Source of the DNA: an uncultured Alphaproteobacteria bacterium
GTDB taxonomy: Bacteria > Pseudomonadota > Alphaproteobacteria > VGEJ01
Reading direction: 5' to 3'
DNA length: 64,000 bases
Assembly: GCA_913041535.1 (NCBI GenBank)
Contig: CAJWJK010000003.1
Coordinates: 1 to 64,000 of the forward strand
Positions 35,783 through 45,643 of this stretch are shown here, in pieces; the first letter of the stretch is position 1; each line of letters begins with the position of its first letter. The notes under the pieces were generated by a model that saw only the letters and a list, made by a program, of their open reading frames with translations, did not search any database and had not been told where the DNA came from. Position numbers and translations under genes: made by a program.

Positions 35783-37680
35783 CTCAAGGCGCCTGCTCCG
35801 CGCCGTCTTACATGGCTAAGTAGAGCTGTCACCGCTCCTGCGGTTATCCCTGGAATTCGCGATGCTTGGCCTAAAGTTGTTGGACGCGCGTTGCTCAATT
35901 TTTCACGCACCTCGTTGGAGAGTCCTCCGATCTGATCATAATTGAGCCATGGCGGTAACGTGAGATCTTCATCTCTCCTGAAAGCTTCAATGTCGGCGGC
36001 CTGGCGGTCAATATACATTGAATAATGAGCTTCTGTTTCCAGTTGAGAGGCGATGGAATGGGGAATGTTTTTTAGTTCTGGCCAACGCACAGAAAGTTTA
36101 GCAATTGTTGTGCCAGGTACGCATAAAAAATCGGCAGCACAATTCCGTTTTCCATCACGTAATGCTGCTAAACCAGCGGCCCGCGCATCGGTTGCGTTCG
36201 TTCTGAGTGTGGAAAGCATCTCGTGAGCGTTTGATACTGCGGCCATCTTACGGGCAAAGATACTGCTTCTTTTTGGGCTTACACACCCAATTTTCTCACC
36301 TATAGGTGTCAAACGCTTGTCGGCGTTGTCAGCTCGTAAGCTTAGGCGATATTCTGCTCTCGAAGTAAACATTCTATATGGCTCGTCGACTCCCTTGGTA
36401 ACTAGATCGTCGATCAGCACACCAATATAACCGTCGGCACGGTCCAATAATAGTGGATCGCTATCGCCCGCCGTTAGCGCTGCATTTATCCCAGCAATAA
36501 GACCTTGAGCTGCAGCTTCTTCATACCCCGTGGTGCCATTTATCTGGCCGGCAAGGTATAGACCTTTCAATCGCTTGGTTTCTAAGCTGGCAAGGAGTTC
36601 ACGGGGATCAACGTGATCGTATTCGATTGCATACCCCGACTTAAGCATAATTGCATTTTCTAAGCCAGGAATGGTAGCAAGCATTGATTTTTGTATCTCT
36701 TTGGGAAGTGATGTGGAGATCCCGTTGGGGTAGACCGTATTTACATCTAAGCCTTCCGGCTCGAGAAAAATTTGATGATGGGATCTATCGGGGAAGCGCA
36801 TCACTTTGTCTTCAATTGAAGGACAGTACCGGGGGCCTTGACCGATTATACGGCCTGAGTACATTGGCGCACGATTTATATTTGAGCGGATAATTTCGTG
36901 CGTCCTGCAGGTTGTTCCAGTAATATGGCAAGGGATTTGTTTTGTGGTAATTGATGAAGTTAGATAAGAGAATGGCGTCGGAGGGTTGTCGCCCAGTTGT
37001 ACTTCGAGTTCATCCCAGTTGATGGTTCGGGCATCGATGCGGGGAGGGGTCCCTGTTTTTAGTCGGGCTAAACGGAAACCAACAGCTTGTAAGCTATTAG
37101 CCAGCCCGACGGCAGGTGCTTCACCAGCGCGTCCAGCGTCGGTGGTTTCCTCTCCGATGTGGATTTTCCCTCGAAGAAAGGTGCCCGTTGTGATCACAAC
37201 GCATGGTGCGATAATTTGCCTTCCATCGCTTGTTTTGACGCCTCGGATTGATCCACTATCAAAAAGCAGCTCGTCGACAGCGCTTTCAAGGATGTCCAAT
37301 TTTGTCAGTTGGCCCAAAGCGTGCTGCATTTCGGCTGCATAAAGTTTTCGATCTATCTGAGCCCGTGGACCTCGTACAGCAGGGCCTTTTCGTTGATTAA
37401 GCATTCTAAACTGTATTCCAGCTGCATCAGCGGTTAGCCCCATTAGTCCGTCTAGAGCATCCACTTCTTTTACCAAATGGCCTTTTCCAATCCCACCAAT
37501 CGCTGGGTTGCAGGACATTGCACCTATTGTGCTCCAAGAATGAGTAATAAGCAGTGTGCGCGCCCCTACTCGTACTGACGCACTGGCTGCTTCACAACCA
37601 GCATGGCCACCGCCAATGATGATAACCTCGTACTTGTTGGTAGCTGATTTAGACAGCCAGGAAGGCAAGTTATTTGCCAA
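35779..37680 (-). CDS. mnmG: tRNA uridine-5-carboxymethylaminomethyl modification enzyme MnmG
   Basis: FAD partner of MnmE that makes cmnm5U34. [12 protein letters not shown] (about 23-33) binds [17 protein letters not shown] and [12 protein letters not shown] follow, and the helical tail carries the tRNA-binding part. TTG 37680 has CGGAG with 7-base spacing and gives 633 residues; TTG 37695 is the longest reading. It starts inside the mnmE end. Confidence 0.96.
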   Translation of the reverse strand: MANNLPSWLSKSATNKYEVIIIGGGHAGCEAASASVRVGARTLLITHSWSTIGAMSCNPAIGGIGKGHLVKEVDALDGLMGLTADAAGIQFRMLNQRKGPAVRGPRAQIDRKLYAAEMQHALGQLTKLDILESAVDELLFDSGSIRGVKTSDGRQIIAPCVVITTGTFLRGKIHIGEETTDAGRAGEAPAVGLANSLQAVGFRLARLKTGTPPRIDARTINWDELEVQLGDNPPTPFSYLTSSITTKQIPCHITGTTCRTHEIIRSNINRAPMYSGRIIGQGPRYCPSIEDKVMRFPDRSHHQIFLEPEGLDVNTVYPNGISTSLPKEIQKSMLATIPGLENAIMLKSGYAIEYDHVDPRELLASLETKRLKGLYLAGQINGTTGYEEAAAQGLIAGINAALTAGDSDPLLLDRADGYIGVLIDDLVTKGVDEPYRMFTSRAEYRLSLRADNADKRLTPIGEKIGCVSPKRSSIFARKMAAVSNAHEMLSTLRTNATDARAAGLAALRDGKRNCAADFLCVPGTTIAKLSVRWPELKNIPHSIASQLETEAHYSMYIDRQAADIEAFRRDEDLTLPPWLNYDQIGGLSNEVREKLSNARPTTLGQASRIPGITAGAVTALLSHVRRRGAGALR

Positions 37681-38989
37681 TGCACATCTCCGCAAAAACT
37701 ATATCTAGTAAATCCTCCACGTCGACACTACCTGTAATACGGCCCAATGCTCGTGTCGCTAGCCGCAAATCTTCCGCCATCAACTCAATATCCACGTTGT
37801 GACACGCTCTTTCTAGCGACGCTTGGCACTCCTGAAGTGCTTGTCGATGGCGGGCATGGGTGATAACGCTTCTCTCGCCGTTAGAAAGCTGGGCGGCTGC
37901 CTCTTTCTCTATTGCGCGACTCAAAGAATCCATACCTTGTCCAGTAAGAGCAGATACTCCAAAGGCATTCTGTGCGTCTGGAATTTCTGGTTCCGAAATA
38001 AGGTCGATCTTATTAAATACGATTATTTCAGTGCCATTGCCACCCACATTATTTGCTTCCCCGGGGCATCTAGCATCAAAAACCATCAGCTTTATATCAG
38101 CCGACTTTGCGCGCTCTAGTGCTCGACGAACGCCTTCTTCTTCCACTTCATCCAGAGAACTTCGGAGGCCAGCTGTATCTGCTACGGTTACTGGATAACC
38201 GTTTAAGTCCAACTGGACCTCTACCACATCACGAGTTGTGCCCGCGCGGGCCGACACTATGGCTGCATCGCGGCCTGTTAAGTGATTGATAATAGTAGAT
38301 TTACCGACATTTGGCCGTCCTAGAATCACTATATATATGCCTTCCCTAAGGCGCTCTCCGCGTCCGCCATCGTCAAGATATTCTGTTATTTGGTTTAATA
38401 ACCGCTTACAGTCCGCCCGTGATTTCTCCGTAAGTTCAACTGGGAGCTCATCTTCCACAAAGTCAATCTCTGCTTCCAGGCGTCCGAGGGCTCGTAGTAA
38501 ACAGGTTTTCCATTGCTCGCATTGGGCACCAAATTCGCCGCTAAGTTGTCTAAGAGCCTGTCGGCGCTGTGCGGCGGTTTCCGCGTTAATGAGATCGTTC
38601 AAGCCTTCTGCTTGAGTAAGATCAATTTTTCCATTTTGGAATCGGCGTTTGGTAAATTCGCCCGGATAAGCGGCACGCAGACCCGATTGTGATTCCAGCG
38701 CGCCGATAACACCAGCGACGACTGCAGCGCCACCGTGAAGATGGAGTTCAACCACTTCCTCGCCGCTATAACTTGTTGGAGCGGGAAACCATAGAACTAA
38801 CGCTTTGTCCAGGTGCTCTTTTGCGTTTGCTGTGCGGAGATCAACAAGTTTTGCACGATGTGCAACAGGTTGACCGCAACCCAGTAGTTTGACCGCATCC
38901 AATGCTTTCGGTCCTGACAAGCGTAATACGGCGATCCCAGCACGCCCGCGCCCGCTCGCAAGAGCAAAAATTGTGTCTGAGTTGGTCAG
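37670..38989 (-). CDS. mnmE: tRNA modification GTPase MnmE, probable CTG start
   Basis: Works with MnmG on U34 of tRNA. GTPase motifs GRPNVGKST (224-232), DTAGLR and FNKIDL, and the C-terminal CIGK box with its essential Cys. The N-terminal tetrahydrofolate-binding domain reads [21 protein letters not shown], which begins upstream of every ATG, GTG or TTG in the frame. CTG at 38989 gives [12 protein letters not shown], the typical start, and 439 residues. It overlaps the upstream stop as CTGA. A TTG at 38920 exists but removes 23 conserved residues. Confidence 0.93.
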   Translation of the reverse strand: MTNSDTIFALASGRGRAGIAVLRLSGPKALDAVKLLGCGQPVAHRAKLVDLRTANAKEHLDKALVLWFPAPTSYSGEEVVELHLHGGAAVVAGVIGALESQSGLRAAYPGEFTKRRFQNGKIDLTQAEGLNDLINAETAAQRRQALRQLSGEFGAQCEQWKTCLLRALGRLEAEIDFVEDELPVELTEKSRADCKRLLNQITEYLDDGGRGERLREGIYIVILGRPNVGKSTIINHLTGRDAAIVSARAGTTRDVVEVQLDLNGYPVTVADTAGLRSSLDEVEEEGVRRALERAKSADIKLMVFDARCPGEANNVGGNGTEIIVFNKIDLISEPEIPDAQNAFGVSALTGQGMDSLSRAIEKEAAAQLSNGERSVITHARHRQALQECQASLERACHNVDIELMAEDLRLATRALGRITGSVDVEDLLDIVFAEMCIGK

Positions 38990-39348
38990 GGTAGATCAGG
39001 CTCAGTTTGATCGGGTTTCAACTGAAGGCGCTCCACTCTGCGATTACCAATTACATCTGTTTCAAGAATTTCATCAAGATCGGCTTTAGTGCGATAGGTG
39101 TACCACACACCTTTCGGATAGATGACAAGAGTTGGTCCCAATTCGCACCGATCGAGGCACATCGACGCATTTATACGAACGTCGTCAAGTCCCAAAGCTT
39201 TGATCTTAGCTTTCAAATAGTTTCGCAATGGTTCTGAGCCTCTAGCTTTACAGCAGCCACGTGGATGGCCTGAGGGACGTTCGTTTATGCACATGAATAC
39301 ATGACATCCGTAATACAGTTGCCGTTCAGGTTCAGGGCGGTCTTTCAT
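38986..39348 (-). CDS. Thioredoxin-like [2Fe-2S] ferredoxin
   Basis: 120 residues. CHVFMCINERPSGHPRGCCKARG and CLDRCELGPTLVIYPKGVWYTY hold the cluster cysteines in the spacing of thioredoxin-fold [2Fe-2S] proteins. Electron partner unknown. It heads the mnmE-mnmG-rsmG-parAB run and is linked to mnmE by the CTGA overlap. Confidence 0.88.
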   Translation of the reverse strand: MKDRPEPERQLYYGCHVFMCINERPSGHPRGCCKARGSEPLRNYLKAKIKALGLDDVRINASMCLDRCELGPTLVIYPKGVWYTYRTKADLDEILETDVIGNRRVERLQLKPDQTEPDLP

Positions 39349-39804
39349 TCACTTTCCATTTTCCAAATTACTATGTTTAAAAACACACTCACTCCTGTAT
39401 ACACAATCAAATGAAGGCTCGCGTTGTGAAAACAAAGCATTGATTACCTTTAGTGCTTCGATGCGGTGTCATCAACCTATGGTCAGTCATACATATATGC
39501 AATTCGCTCGATCATACAACGGTTCTTTCTCTCACGCAGCGAGGAAAGAAGTTAGCTGATGAGCGACAATGGGACCGATAACTGGGGGGCGGCCATGCTA
39601 ACCAAAACAAACTCCTAGGCAATGGGCGGTAAAAGGAACCTCTGCCTCCGCTATACGTAGTTTGTGGAGACCAGTGTCACTATTGGAAGAAAATAGTAGC
39701 ACATTTTTATGCATGAATAACTTATTCAGCTCTGACATAAGAGGTAGGGTAAGGTTACTTATAGTGGTTCGGTGACGTTACACGGGTAACGATTCGGGGT
39801 TGAT
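39349..39804. other. Gap of 456 bases, nothing recognised
   Basis: Divergent upstream region of the ferredoxin gene and ogt. Six frames give no convincing ORF, I see no tRNA T-loop, and no long inverted repeat. Short reading of the minus strand gives small open pieces only. It is long for this compact region and may hold promoters or a decayed gene. Confidence 0.5.
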
Positions 39805-40272
39805 ATGGGGTATGTTTCGTTAAGAACATTAATCGGCGACCTAACGCTATTTGACGAAGCTAGAGAAATTGTTTCGCTTGAGTGGGGATGGGTTCCAGCG
39901 AGACAACCGACGCCACTTCTACTAGATGCAGTAGAGGTTATTAGGGAATATTTCGCTAGCGGTAGAATTAGTAAGAGTGTCCCATTACGACCGAAAGGCA
40001 CCGAATTTCAACTTCGTGTTTGGGCTGCGATAGAGAAAGTTCCATCGGGCCGAACCGTGACATATACGGACGTTGCTCGTGACATTCATAGTGGACCCAG
40101 GGCGGTAGCACGAGCCTGTTCGCGAAATCCTATTCCTATTCTGATACCGTGTCATAGAGTAGTTGGCATCGAAGATCTTGGTGGATACTCAGGGGAAGGA
40201 GGGTGTGAAACAAAACGTACTCTCCTTGACTTAGAGGGCGTCTATACGGGGAAGAACTCTAAAGATTCTTAG
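39805..40272 (+). CDS. ogt: Methylated-DNA-protein cysteine methyltransferase
   Basis: Repairs O6-alkylguanine by moving the alkyl group to its own cysteine. IPCHRV holds the acceptor Cys near residue 114, preceded by GRTVTYTDVARDI and RAVARACSRNPIPI, the Arg finger and Asn hinge. 155 residues; ATG 39805 fits homologues, with only a weak GGGG upstream. Confidence 0.93.
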   Translation: MGYVSLRTLIGDLTLFDEAREIVSLEWGWVPARQPTPLLLDAVEVIREYFASGRISKSVPLRPKGTEFQLRVWAAIEKVPSGRTVTYTDVARDIHSGPRAVARACSRNPIPILIPCHRVVGIEDLGGYSGEGGCETKRTLLDLEGVYTGKNSKDS

Positions 40273-40766
40273 TGAGAGACATGACTGCTCCATGTTAATC
40301 CAAAACTCAGCCCTTCCTGAGGCGTTGTGAACTGCACGGTAACCTGAAATCGTGGGCTTAATTCTTGGCAATAGTGTGCGCATTCATGGACCAACTTAGA
40401 TTAGGGCTTCCGTCTAATCCTCTAATGTTCTCGCATGCTCCTTTAAAGTGCCGCATTGGCATGGATTAAGGGCGCTTTAGCTATACGGCACGCAGACGTA
40501 GGTCCGCAACCATCGATTCCGATGGTTATCATTGCACAAGAAGGGTGAGTTTAGGGGTCCGCCATAATTTCCGCCATCGTAGATGCTCAAAGACCGTATT
40601 TCGGGTTATTTGCACTATCCCAAGCTGCTAAGACCTCTAACGACATCTTGAGATGCAGTATATCTCTCTCGCAACAATAGGGGCCAAATTAGCCTTTGAC
40701 GCCCCACTGAATATGGGATCGTCATTAAAAGGATGTATCAGCGTGTAACCATAGAAAATAACGGTC
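40273..40766. other. Gap of 494 bases where groEL would be expected
   Basis: Lies 3' of ogt (plus) and 3' of groES (minus). No groEL similarity was found in minus-strand frames. One minus-strand open stretch, 40605 to 40477, encodes about 42 residues with the reading SIYDGGNYGGPLNSPFLCND, ending YVCVPYS before TAA; start is unclear. CCATCG/CGATGG at 40510-40525 and a longer imperfect stem near 40444-40477 are small hairpins. No function can be assigned. Confidence 0.45.
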
Positions 40767-41087
40767 CTATGCTGCCTTTCCTTTAGCTTTTCGACCGCCG
40801 GATGCGATTACAGCGAGAATATCCGATTCTTTAACTATAACTAATTCTTCACTTTTAATAGTGACGTCTGTACCAGAGAATTTTCCGAATAGGACCTTAT
40901 CGCCTGCTTTTACTTCTAACGAGACAATGTTTCCATCGTTGTCACGTGAACCAGGTCCAGCGCTTACTACTTCACCCTGCATTGGCTTTTCTTGAGCTGT
41001 ATCGGGAATAATAATGCCGCCAGAACTTCGTTCATCCGATTCTAATCGTCTAATAAGCACGCGATCGTGCAATGGTTTGAATTTCAT
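40767..41087 (-). CDS. groES: Co-chaperonin GroES
   Basis: Heptameric lid of the GroEL folding chamber. [38 protein letters not shown] is the family start with the mobile loop at about 18-34, and [13 protein letters not shown] follows. 106 residues, with a slightly long Lys-rich tail. AGGGG precedes ATG 41087. It sits behind a CIRCE operator but no groEL follows. Confidence 0.96.
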   Translation of the reverse strand: MKFKPLHDRVLIRRLESDERSSGGIIIPDTAQEKPMQGEVVSAGPGSRDNDGNIVSLEVKAGDKVLFGKFSGTDVTIKSEELVIVKESDILAVIASGGRKAKGKAA

Positions 41088-41133
41088 TTGATTTCTACCC
41101 CTTTACTATAATACTTAATACCAGTTGGCAGAT

Positions 41134-41160
41134 TTGGCACTCATTAATGTGGAGTGCCAA
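41134..41160 (-). promoter_or_regulatory. CIRCE operator of groES
   Basis: TTGGCACTC (41134-41142), nine bases, then GAGTGCCAA (41152-41160): a perfect inverted repeat with the exact CIRCE spacing. HrcA binds this element and represses groE genes until heat shock. It lies 47 bases upstream of the groES ATG. Confidence 0.95.
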
Positions 41161-41269
41161 AGCTGCATGAACACCATTTAACAATCATGGGCGCGTCGTC
41201 AACCCCCACTTTCAGAAAAGTGAGAGACCAAGAATAAGTCTATTATACAAATAGCTCAATTGCTCGTAG

Positions 41270-43120
41270 TCAATCGGGATTGTCGTGGTTCGATTGTTGC
41301 CACCAAGTTTCTATAACGTAACCGTAGAGAGGGGTGACCTTTGGTCGTGCTAGATTAGCCCAATACGCAACTCTATCCTCGTTATAGTGATAAAGAGGTA
41401 TAACGTAGTGGCCCCAGAGTAAAACACGGTCCATGGCCTGAATTGTGGCTACAAACCTGTCTGGGTCACGTGTTTCGGTAATGCTATGGATTAAATGATC
41501 AACCACGGGATCACTCACACCCGGATAATTGCGGGTAGCTTCCTGATTAGCGGCAGTGGTGCTCCAATAGAATGCCTGTTCATTACCAGGCGATAAAGAC
41601 ATGCCCCAATGATTAAATATCATATCGAAGTCATAAGTATTCCGCCGATACTGATATTGGGCTGTATCAACTGTCCGAATTCTTGCCTTAATACCCAGTC
41701 GTTTTAGATTTCTAGAGAAAGATAAAGCAATTTTCTCATTCTCTGGTTGCACTAGCAGAATTTCAAAAGCCATTGGCAACTTATCAGCAACACGTATGAG
41801 TGTGCCATTGCGAACATTCCAACCAGATTCGTAAAGTATTTCTTGCGCGGCTTTAAGGTTCGCCCGAATGCCACCCGCAACTTTTGGTGGAGAGTATGGC
41901 ATACGGAAAACTTCACCGGGCAGTTGCATCTTGTATGGCTCAAGAAGCGCTAGTTCTAGACCATTTGGTGTGCCGTGGGATGCCAAGTCTGAATTATCCC
42001 AAATACTTTTTGTGCGCACGTAGGCATTATAAAAAAACATCTTGTTAATTTGATCAAAGTCAAAAGCTAAGGACAGCGCCCGTCGTACTGAGCGGTCTCT
42101 GAAGATTTCTCGGCGTGTGTTGAATACAAGACCCAGCATGCCTGAAGGCCTACCGTGCCCCAATTCTTCAAGCCTAACTTTACCATTCGCTACAGCGGGA
42201 AAATTGTAATCGTTAGCCCATCTTGCTGCGGAATATTCTTGACGAAAGTTATATTCTTGGGCTCGAAACGCCTCCATCATGACGTTTGCGTCTCGATAGT
42301 AGTCAAAGCGTATACGATCAAAATTATTTTGGCCTAAATTAATTGGTAAAGCAGCTCCCCAATAATCTGGGTCACGATCATAAATAATCGCCCGACCCGC
42401 ATCTACGTGCCCTATTCGATAGGGTCCGCTACCTAAAGGGGGATTTAGAGTAGTGCTATCGAATTTGCGTGTTTTATAATGGTATTCCGAAAGGATTGGC
42501 ATTAATCCTATGATTAATGGCAGTTCGCGATCAGGATTGCGGTGATCAAAAGAGAATCGAATTGTTCGACTTCCTGTAACATCGACACTAGTTACTTGTC
42601 GGTAGTAAAGCCGATGATTCGGTTTGCCATAAGTTTTCAGGGTATTCCAGGAAAAAATTACATCATTAACAGTAATAGGGCGCCCATCATGAAAGCGCGC
42701 CTCAGGGCGGATTGTAAAAGCAATTGATGATCGGTCATCAGGCACTTCAATGTTTTTCGCTATTAGCCCATATAGTGAGAATGGCTCATCCGAAGTCCGC
42801 TTTAAAAGTGACTCGAACATTAAATTCCTGCCATGTGCGGGGACTCCTTTTATGATAAATGGGTTTAAACTATCGAAGGTACCCGATGCAGCTCGCCGCA
42901 ATTCCCCTCCTTTTGGAGCTCGAGGGTTGACATATTCGAGATGTGGGAATTTTGCGTCGTATTTTAGTTCACCATGCATCGCAATACCGTGCTGGTGTGT
43001 TGTCTTCCGTTCAGCCGATAAACTGTTCGGTGCAGCTCCCAAACTTAAGGCAATGGTTAGGGCAATTGTTGCCGCAAGAAGACTCAGTTCAAAAATTCTA
43101 ACATTTAGGGGATGACCCAT
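41270..43120 (-). CDS. Family 5 extracellular solute-binding protein (YejA/oligopeptide type)
   Basis: 616 residues. A signal segment (LLAATIALTIALSLGAAPNSLSA) precedes GGELRRAASGTFDSLNPFIIKG, the family opening. FTIRPEARFHDGRPITVNDVIFSW and PLGSGPYRIGHVDAGRAIIYDRD follow, in the YejA and oligopeptide SBP_bac_5 pattern. No permease or ATPase is adjacent, so it must use subunits elsewhere or serve another role. Start ATG 43120 abuts the opposite-strand start of iunH. Confidence 0.88.
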   Translation of the reverse strand: MGHPLNVRIFELSLLAATIALTIALSLGAAPNSLSAERKTTHQHGIAMHGELKYDAKFPHLEYVNPRAPKGGELRRAASGTFDSLNPFIIKGVPAHGRNLMFESLLKRTSDEPFSLYGLIAKNIEVPDDRSSIAFTIRPEARFHDGRPITVNDVIFSWNTLKTYGKPNHRLYYRQVTSVDVTGSRTIRFSFDHRNPDRELPLIIGLMPILSEYHYKTRKFDSTTLNPPLGSGPYRIGHVDAGRAIIYDRDPDYWGAALPINLGQNNFDRIRFDYYRDANVMMEAFRAQEYNFRQEYSAARWANDYNFPAVANGKVRLEELGHGRPSGMLGLVFNTRREIFRDRSVRRALSLAFDFDQINKMFFYNAYVRTKSIWDNSDLASHGTPNGLELALLEPYKMQLPGEVFRMPYSPPKVAGGIRANLKAAQEILYESGWNVRNGTLIRVADKLPMAFEILLVQPENEKIALSFSRNLKRLGIKARIRTVDTAQYQYRRNTYDFDMIFNHWGMSLSPGNEQAFYWSTTAANQEATRNYPGVSDPVVDHLIHSITETRDPDRFVATIQAMDRVLLWGHYVIPLYHYNEDRVAYWANLARPKVTPLYGYVIETWWQQSNHDNPD

Positions 43121-44068
43121 ATGTCAACTATACCCATAATTATTGATTGTGACCCTGGTCAAGATGATGCTGTTATGCTCCTGTTGGCTCTGGCATCGCC
43201 GAAAGAACTGAAAATTTGTGGCATCAGTACGGTTGCGGGTAATGTGCCGCTTGAGCTCACCCAACGCAATGCTCGGATTATCTGCGAACTTGCAGGACGT
43301 AGTGATGTCTCAGTGTATGCTGGCTGCAAGCGCCCACTGGTGCGGCCACCAATAACCGCGGAAAACGTTCACGGGCATACTGGAATAGATGGGTTTAATG
43401 TATTTGAGCCCACGGCCCCTCTTGAAGAATTACATGGTGTGGATTTTATCATCGACACTTTGATGGCATCTGCTGATGGGGAGATTACACTAGTGCTAAC
43501 AGGGCCTCACACAAATGTAGCTGTTGCCATGGTAAAGGAGCCAGGAATTATACCAAAAATTGCCAAAATTGTACTTATGGGAGGTGCATTCCGCGAAAAA
43601 GGAAATACTCAACCTTCAGCAGAGTTCAATATTTTGGCTGATCCACATTCGGCACACATTGTATTTGGTTCAGGGTGTCACATTGTCGCTATTGGTCTTG
43701 ACGTTACAAATAAGACAGTAGCGACACCAGAACGAATGAGAACGATTGAACGCATTCCAGGTAAGATAGGCCAGGCTGTTCACGATATGCTGACATTTTA
43801 TGATCGCAAGAATCCAGAAAAATATGGCAGTTTTGGTAGCCCTCTCCATGATCCGTGTACAGTTGCTTATCTTCTGAAACCGGAGCTGTTTGCTAGTAAA
43901 TTGGTAAATGTGGAAATAGAGATACAGTCAGAATTAACCATGGGCGAAACAGTGGTTGACTTCTGGGGGGTTACAGGTCGTCGGCCTAATGTTCATTGGG
44001 CACACCAAATAGACCATGATCAGTTTTACTCGCTCTTGTTAAATCGTATAGCGCGACTTCCTGGTTGA
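43121..44068 (+). CDS. Inosine-uridine preferring nucleoside hydrolase
   Basis: Hydrolyses the N-glycosidic bond of nucleosides. IIDCDPGQDDAVMLLLALASP is the Ca2+-binding DxDPGxDD loop at residues 6-14. VLMGGAFREKGNTQPSAEFNILADPHSAHIVF and SPLHDPCTVAYLL supply the remaining ligands and the active-site His. AGGGGA precedes ATG 43121; ATG 43112 is alternative. The stop abuts the amidase stop. Confidence 0.92.
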   Translation: MSTIPIIIDCDPGQDDAVMLLLALASPKELKICGISTVAGNVPLELTQRNARIICELAGRSDVSVYAGCKRPLVRPPITAENVHGHTGIDGFNVFEPTAPLEELHGVDFIIDTLMASADGEITLVLTGPHTNVAVAMVKEPGIIPKIAKIVLMGGAFREKGNTQPSAEFNILADPHSAHIVFGSGCHIVAIGLDVTNKTVATPERMRTIERIPGKIGQAVHDMLTFYDRKNPEKYGSFGSPLHDPCTVAYLLKPELFASKLVNVEIEIQSELTMGETVVDFWGVTGRRPNVHWAHQIDHDQFYSLLLNRIARLPG

Positions 44069-45475
44069 TCACGATTTAGGAGTTGGCATTAAAAAGGGCT
44101 TAATTTTTTCATAAGCGTGGCTAGCTTGTAGTACTAACGTATCCGCATATTTAGCCCCGACAATCTGAAGGGCAACCGGTAAGCCGTCGCTACCAAAACC
44201 ACAAGGTACAGTAGCGGCAGGTTGTTGGGTTAAATTAAAGGGATATGTAAACGGAGACCATTCCCACCATCGCGTCATTCCTCGCCCTGGTGGCACTTCA
44301 TTGCCGGCTGCAAATGCCGTTAGAGGCAGTTGGGGAGTTAACAGGAGGTCGTACTTGGTATGGAATAAACCCATTAGACGACCCAATTCTTCCCTTTTGT
44401 ACTCTGATTCTCTGTATTCAACTGCGCCAATACTTTTACCACGGTCTGCAAGAGCTAAAATCGGTTCATCCATTAAGTGATGTTTAGAGTCAGGAATGTG
44501 TGCAATAAGAAAAGCTAGGCCCACGGACCAAATATCTTCAAAGTATTGGCGTGGATTGGCGAAACCAGGGTCCACCTCATCGACTGTTGCCCCAAGATCA
44601 TTGAAAACGCTCGCTGCTGCATCGACTTGTGCCAGCACATCGGGGTCCACTTGTGCATACCCGAGGTTTCTGCTGTAAGCAATTCGGAGACCTTTAACGA
44701 CTTCCTCAGTGCGGTCTAGCATATTGTGAAAATCAGGTGGTTGATTGTTTAGAGCCAGCCAGTCTCGGGAGTCAGCCTCTGCCATGACTCGTAGCATGAG
44801 CGCAGCATCGCCGACGGTACGGGTTGTTGGACCATGGTGTGAAAGCGTACCTTGAGCGCTTGACGGATACGTTGGCACAACTCCAAACGTTGGTTTAAAA
44901 CCGAACACTCCACAAAATCCTGCGGGCATACGAATCGATCCGCCGCCGTCGGAACTAATGTGTAGGAATCCCATGGCGAGAGCTGCTGCGACTGCCGCTC
45001 CACCGCTGCTACCTCCTGAAACACGCTCAGTGTTCCATGGGTTTAAAGTCTTTCCGGTAAGTGCGCACTCTGTGACACCCTTCCATCCAAATTCCGGAGT
45101 AGTAGTTTTTCCAACGAAAACTGCTCCATGTTCACGCATACGCGCAACACATGGTGTGTCCTCCTCCCATGGGCCGCTGACTTCAGAGGTCTTTGATCCT
45201 CGTAAAGTGGGCCAGCCTTTAGAAAGCATCAGGTCTTTTATTGTTGCAGGCACCCCATCAATTAACCCCAGCGGCTTATTACATCTCCAACGTTTTTCAG
45301 ACGCTTTGGCGTCGGCTAGTGCTCGATCTTCATCGATCAGGCAAAATGCATTGTATTGCGCGTTAAGAGCGTTCATACGATCGAGCGTAGCGCGAGTCAC
45401 TTCAATCGGAGACAAGTCTCCACTTCGGTAACTTGCCACGACTGAGTTGGCGGTCAGGTTGTCTAGATCGGTCAC
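44069..45475 (-). CDS. Amidase signature family hydrolase (second copy)
   Basis: 468 residues. Catalytic Lys in GVPATIKDLML, Ser in SGGSSGGAAVAA and Ser in SSDGGGSIRMPAGFCG. The pattern is of the general AS family (amide or carbamate hydrolases). It differs clearly from the member at 12241-13689, so it is not a recent duplicate. A 168-base gap follows to hldD; one short minus frame there (64 codons) is not convincing. Confidence 0.9.
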   Translation of the reverse strand: MTDLDNLTANSVVASYRSGDLSPIEVTRATLDRMNALNAQYNAFCLIDEDRALADAKASEKRWRCNKPLGLIDGVPATIKDLMLSKGWPTLRGSKTSEVSGPWEEDTPCVARMREHGAVFVGKTTTPEFGWKGVTECALTGKTLNPWNTERVSGGSSGGAAVAAALAMGFLHISSDGGGSIRMPAGFCGVFGFKPTFGVVPTYPSSAQGTLSHHGPTTRTVGDAALMLRVMAEADSRDWLALNNQPPDFHNMLDRTEEVVKGLRIAYSRNLGYAQVDPDVLAQVDAAASVFNDLGATVDEVDPGFANPRQYFEDIWSVGLAFLIAHIPDSKHHLMDEPILALADRGKSIGAVEYRESEYKREELGRLMGLFHTKYDLLLTPQLPLTAFAAGNEVPPGRGMTRWWEWSPFTYPFNLTQQPAATVPCGFGSDGLPVALQIVGAKYADTLVLQASHAYEKIKPFLMPTPKS

Positions 45476-45643
45476 TATTTAGCCCCTTGGTTTGGGTATG
45501 AGCGTGGAGGAATTACAATAGTTATTAAGGATGTGAGCGTGATATCATAAAGCAACGAAAACGCCAATAAGGTTGGTTGTCTTTGGAGTAACGAGCGATT
45601 AAGCATCACAATAGTCATGTGCAACCAATGCTGAATGAAACCG

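Noticed and set aside
39349..39804. tRNA, RNase P or tmRNA gene in the ogt upstream gap
   Set aside because: No GGTTCRANNC T-loop, GAGGAAAGTCC core or matching acceptor stem was found; GAGGAAAG at 39541 stands alone.
40273..40766. Degraded groEL downstream of groES
   Set aside because: Minus-strand frames were read for the GroEL N-terminal pattern (AKDVKF, GPKGRNV) and nothing resembled it.
41207..41222. Terminator after the YejA-type gene (CACTTT-CAGA-AAAGTG)
   Set aside because: Six-bp stem with no T tract in the needed orientation; too weak to call.
12241..45475. The two amidases as a recent duplication
   Set aside because: Outside the catalytic motifs their sequences differ strongly, and neighbours are unrelated.
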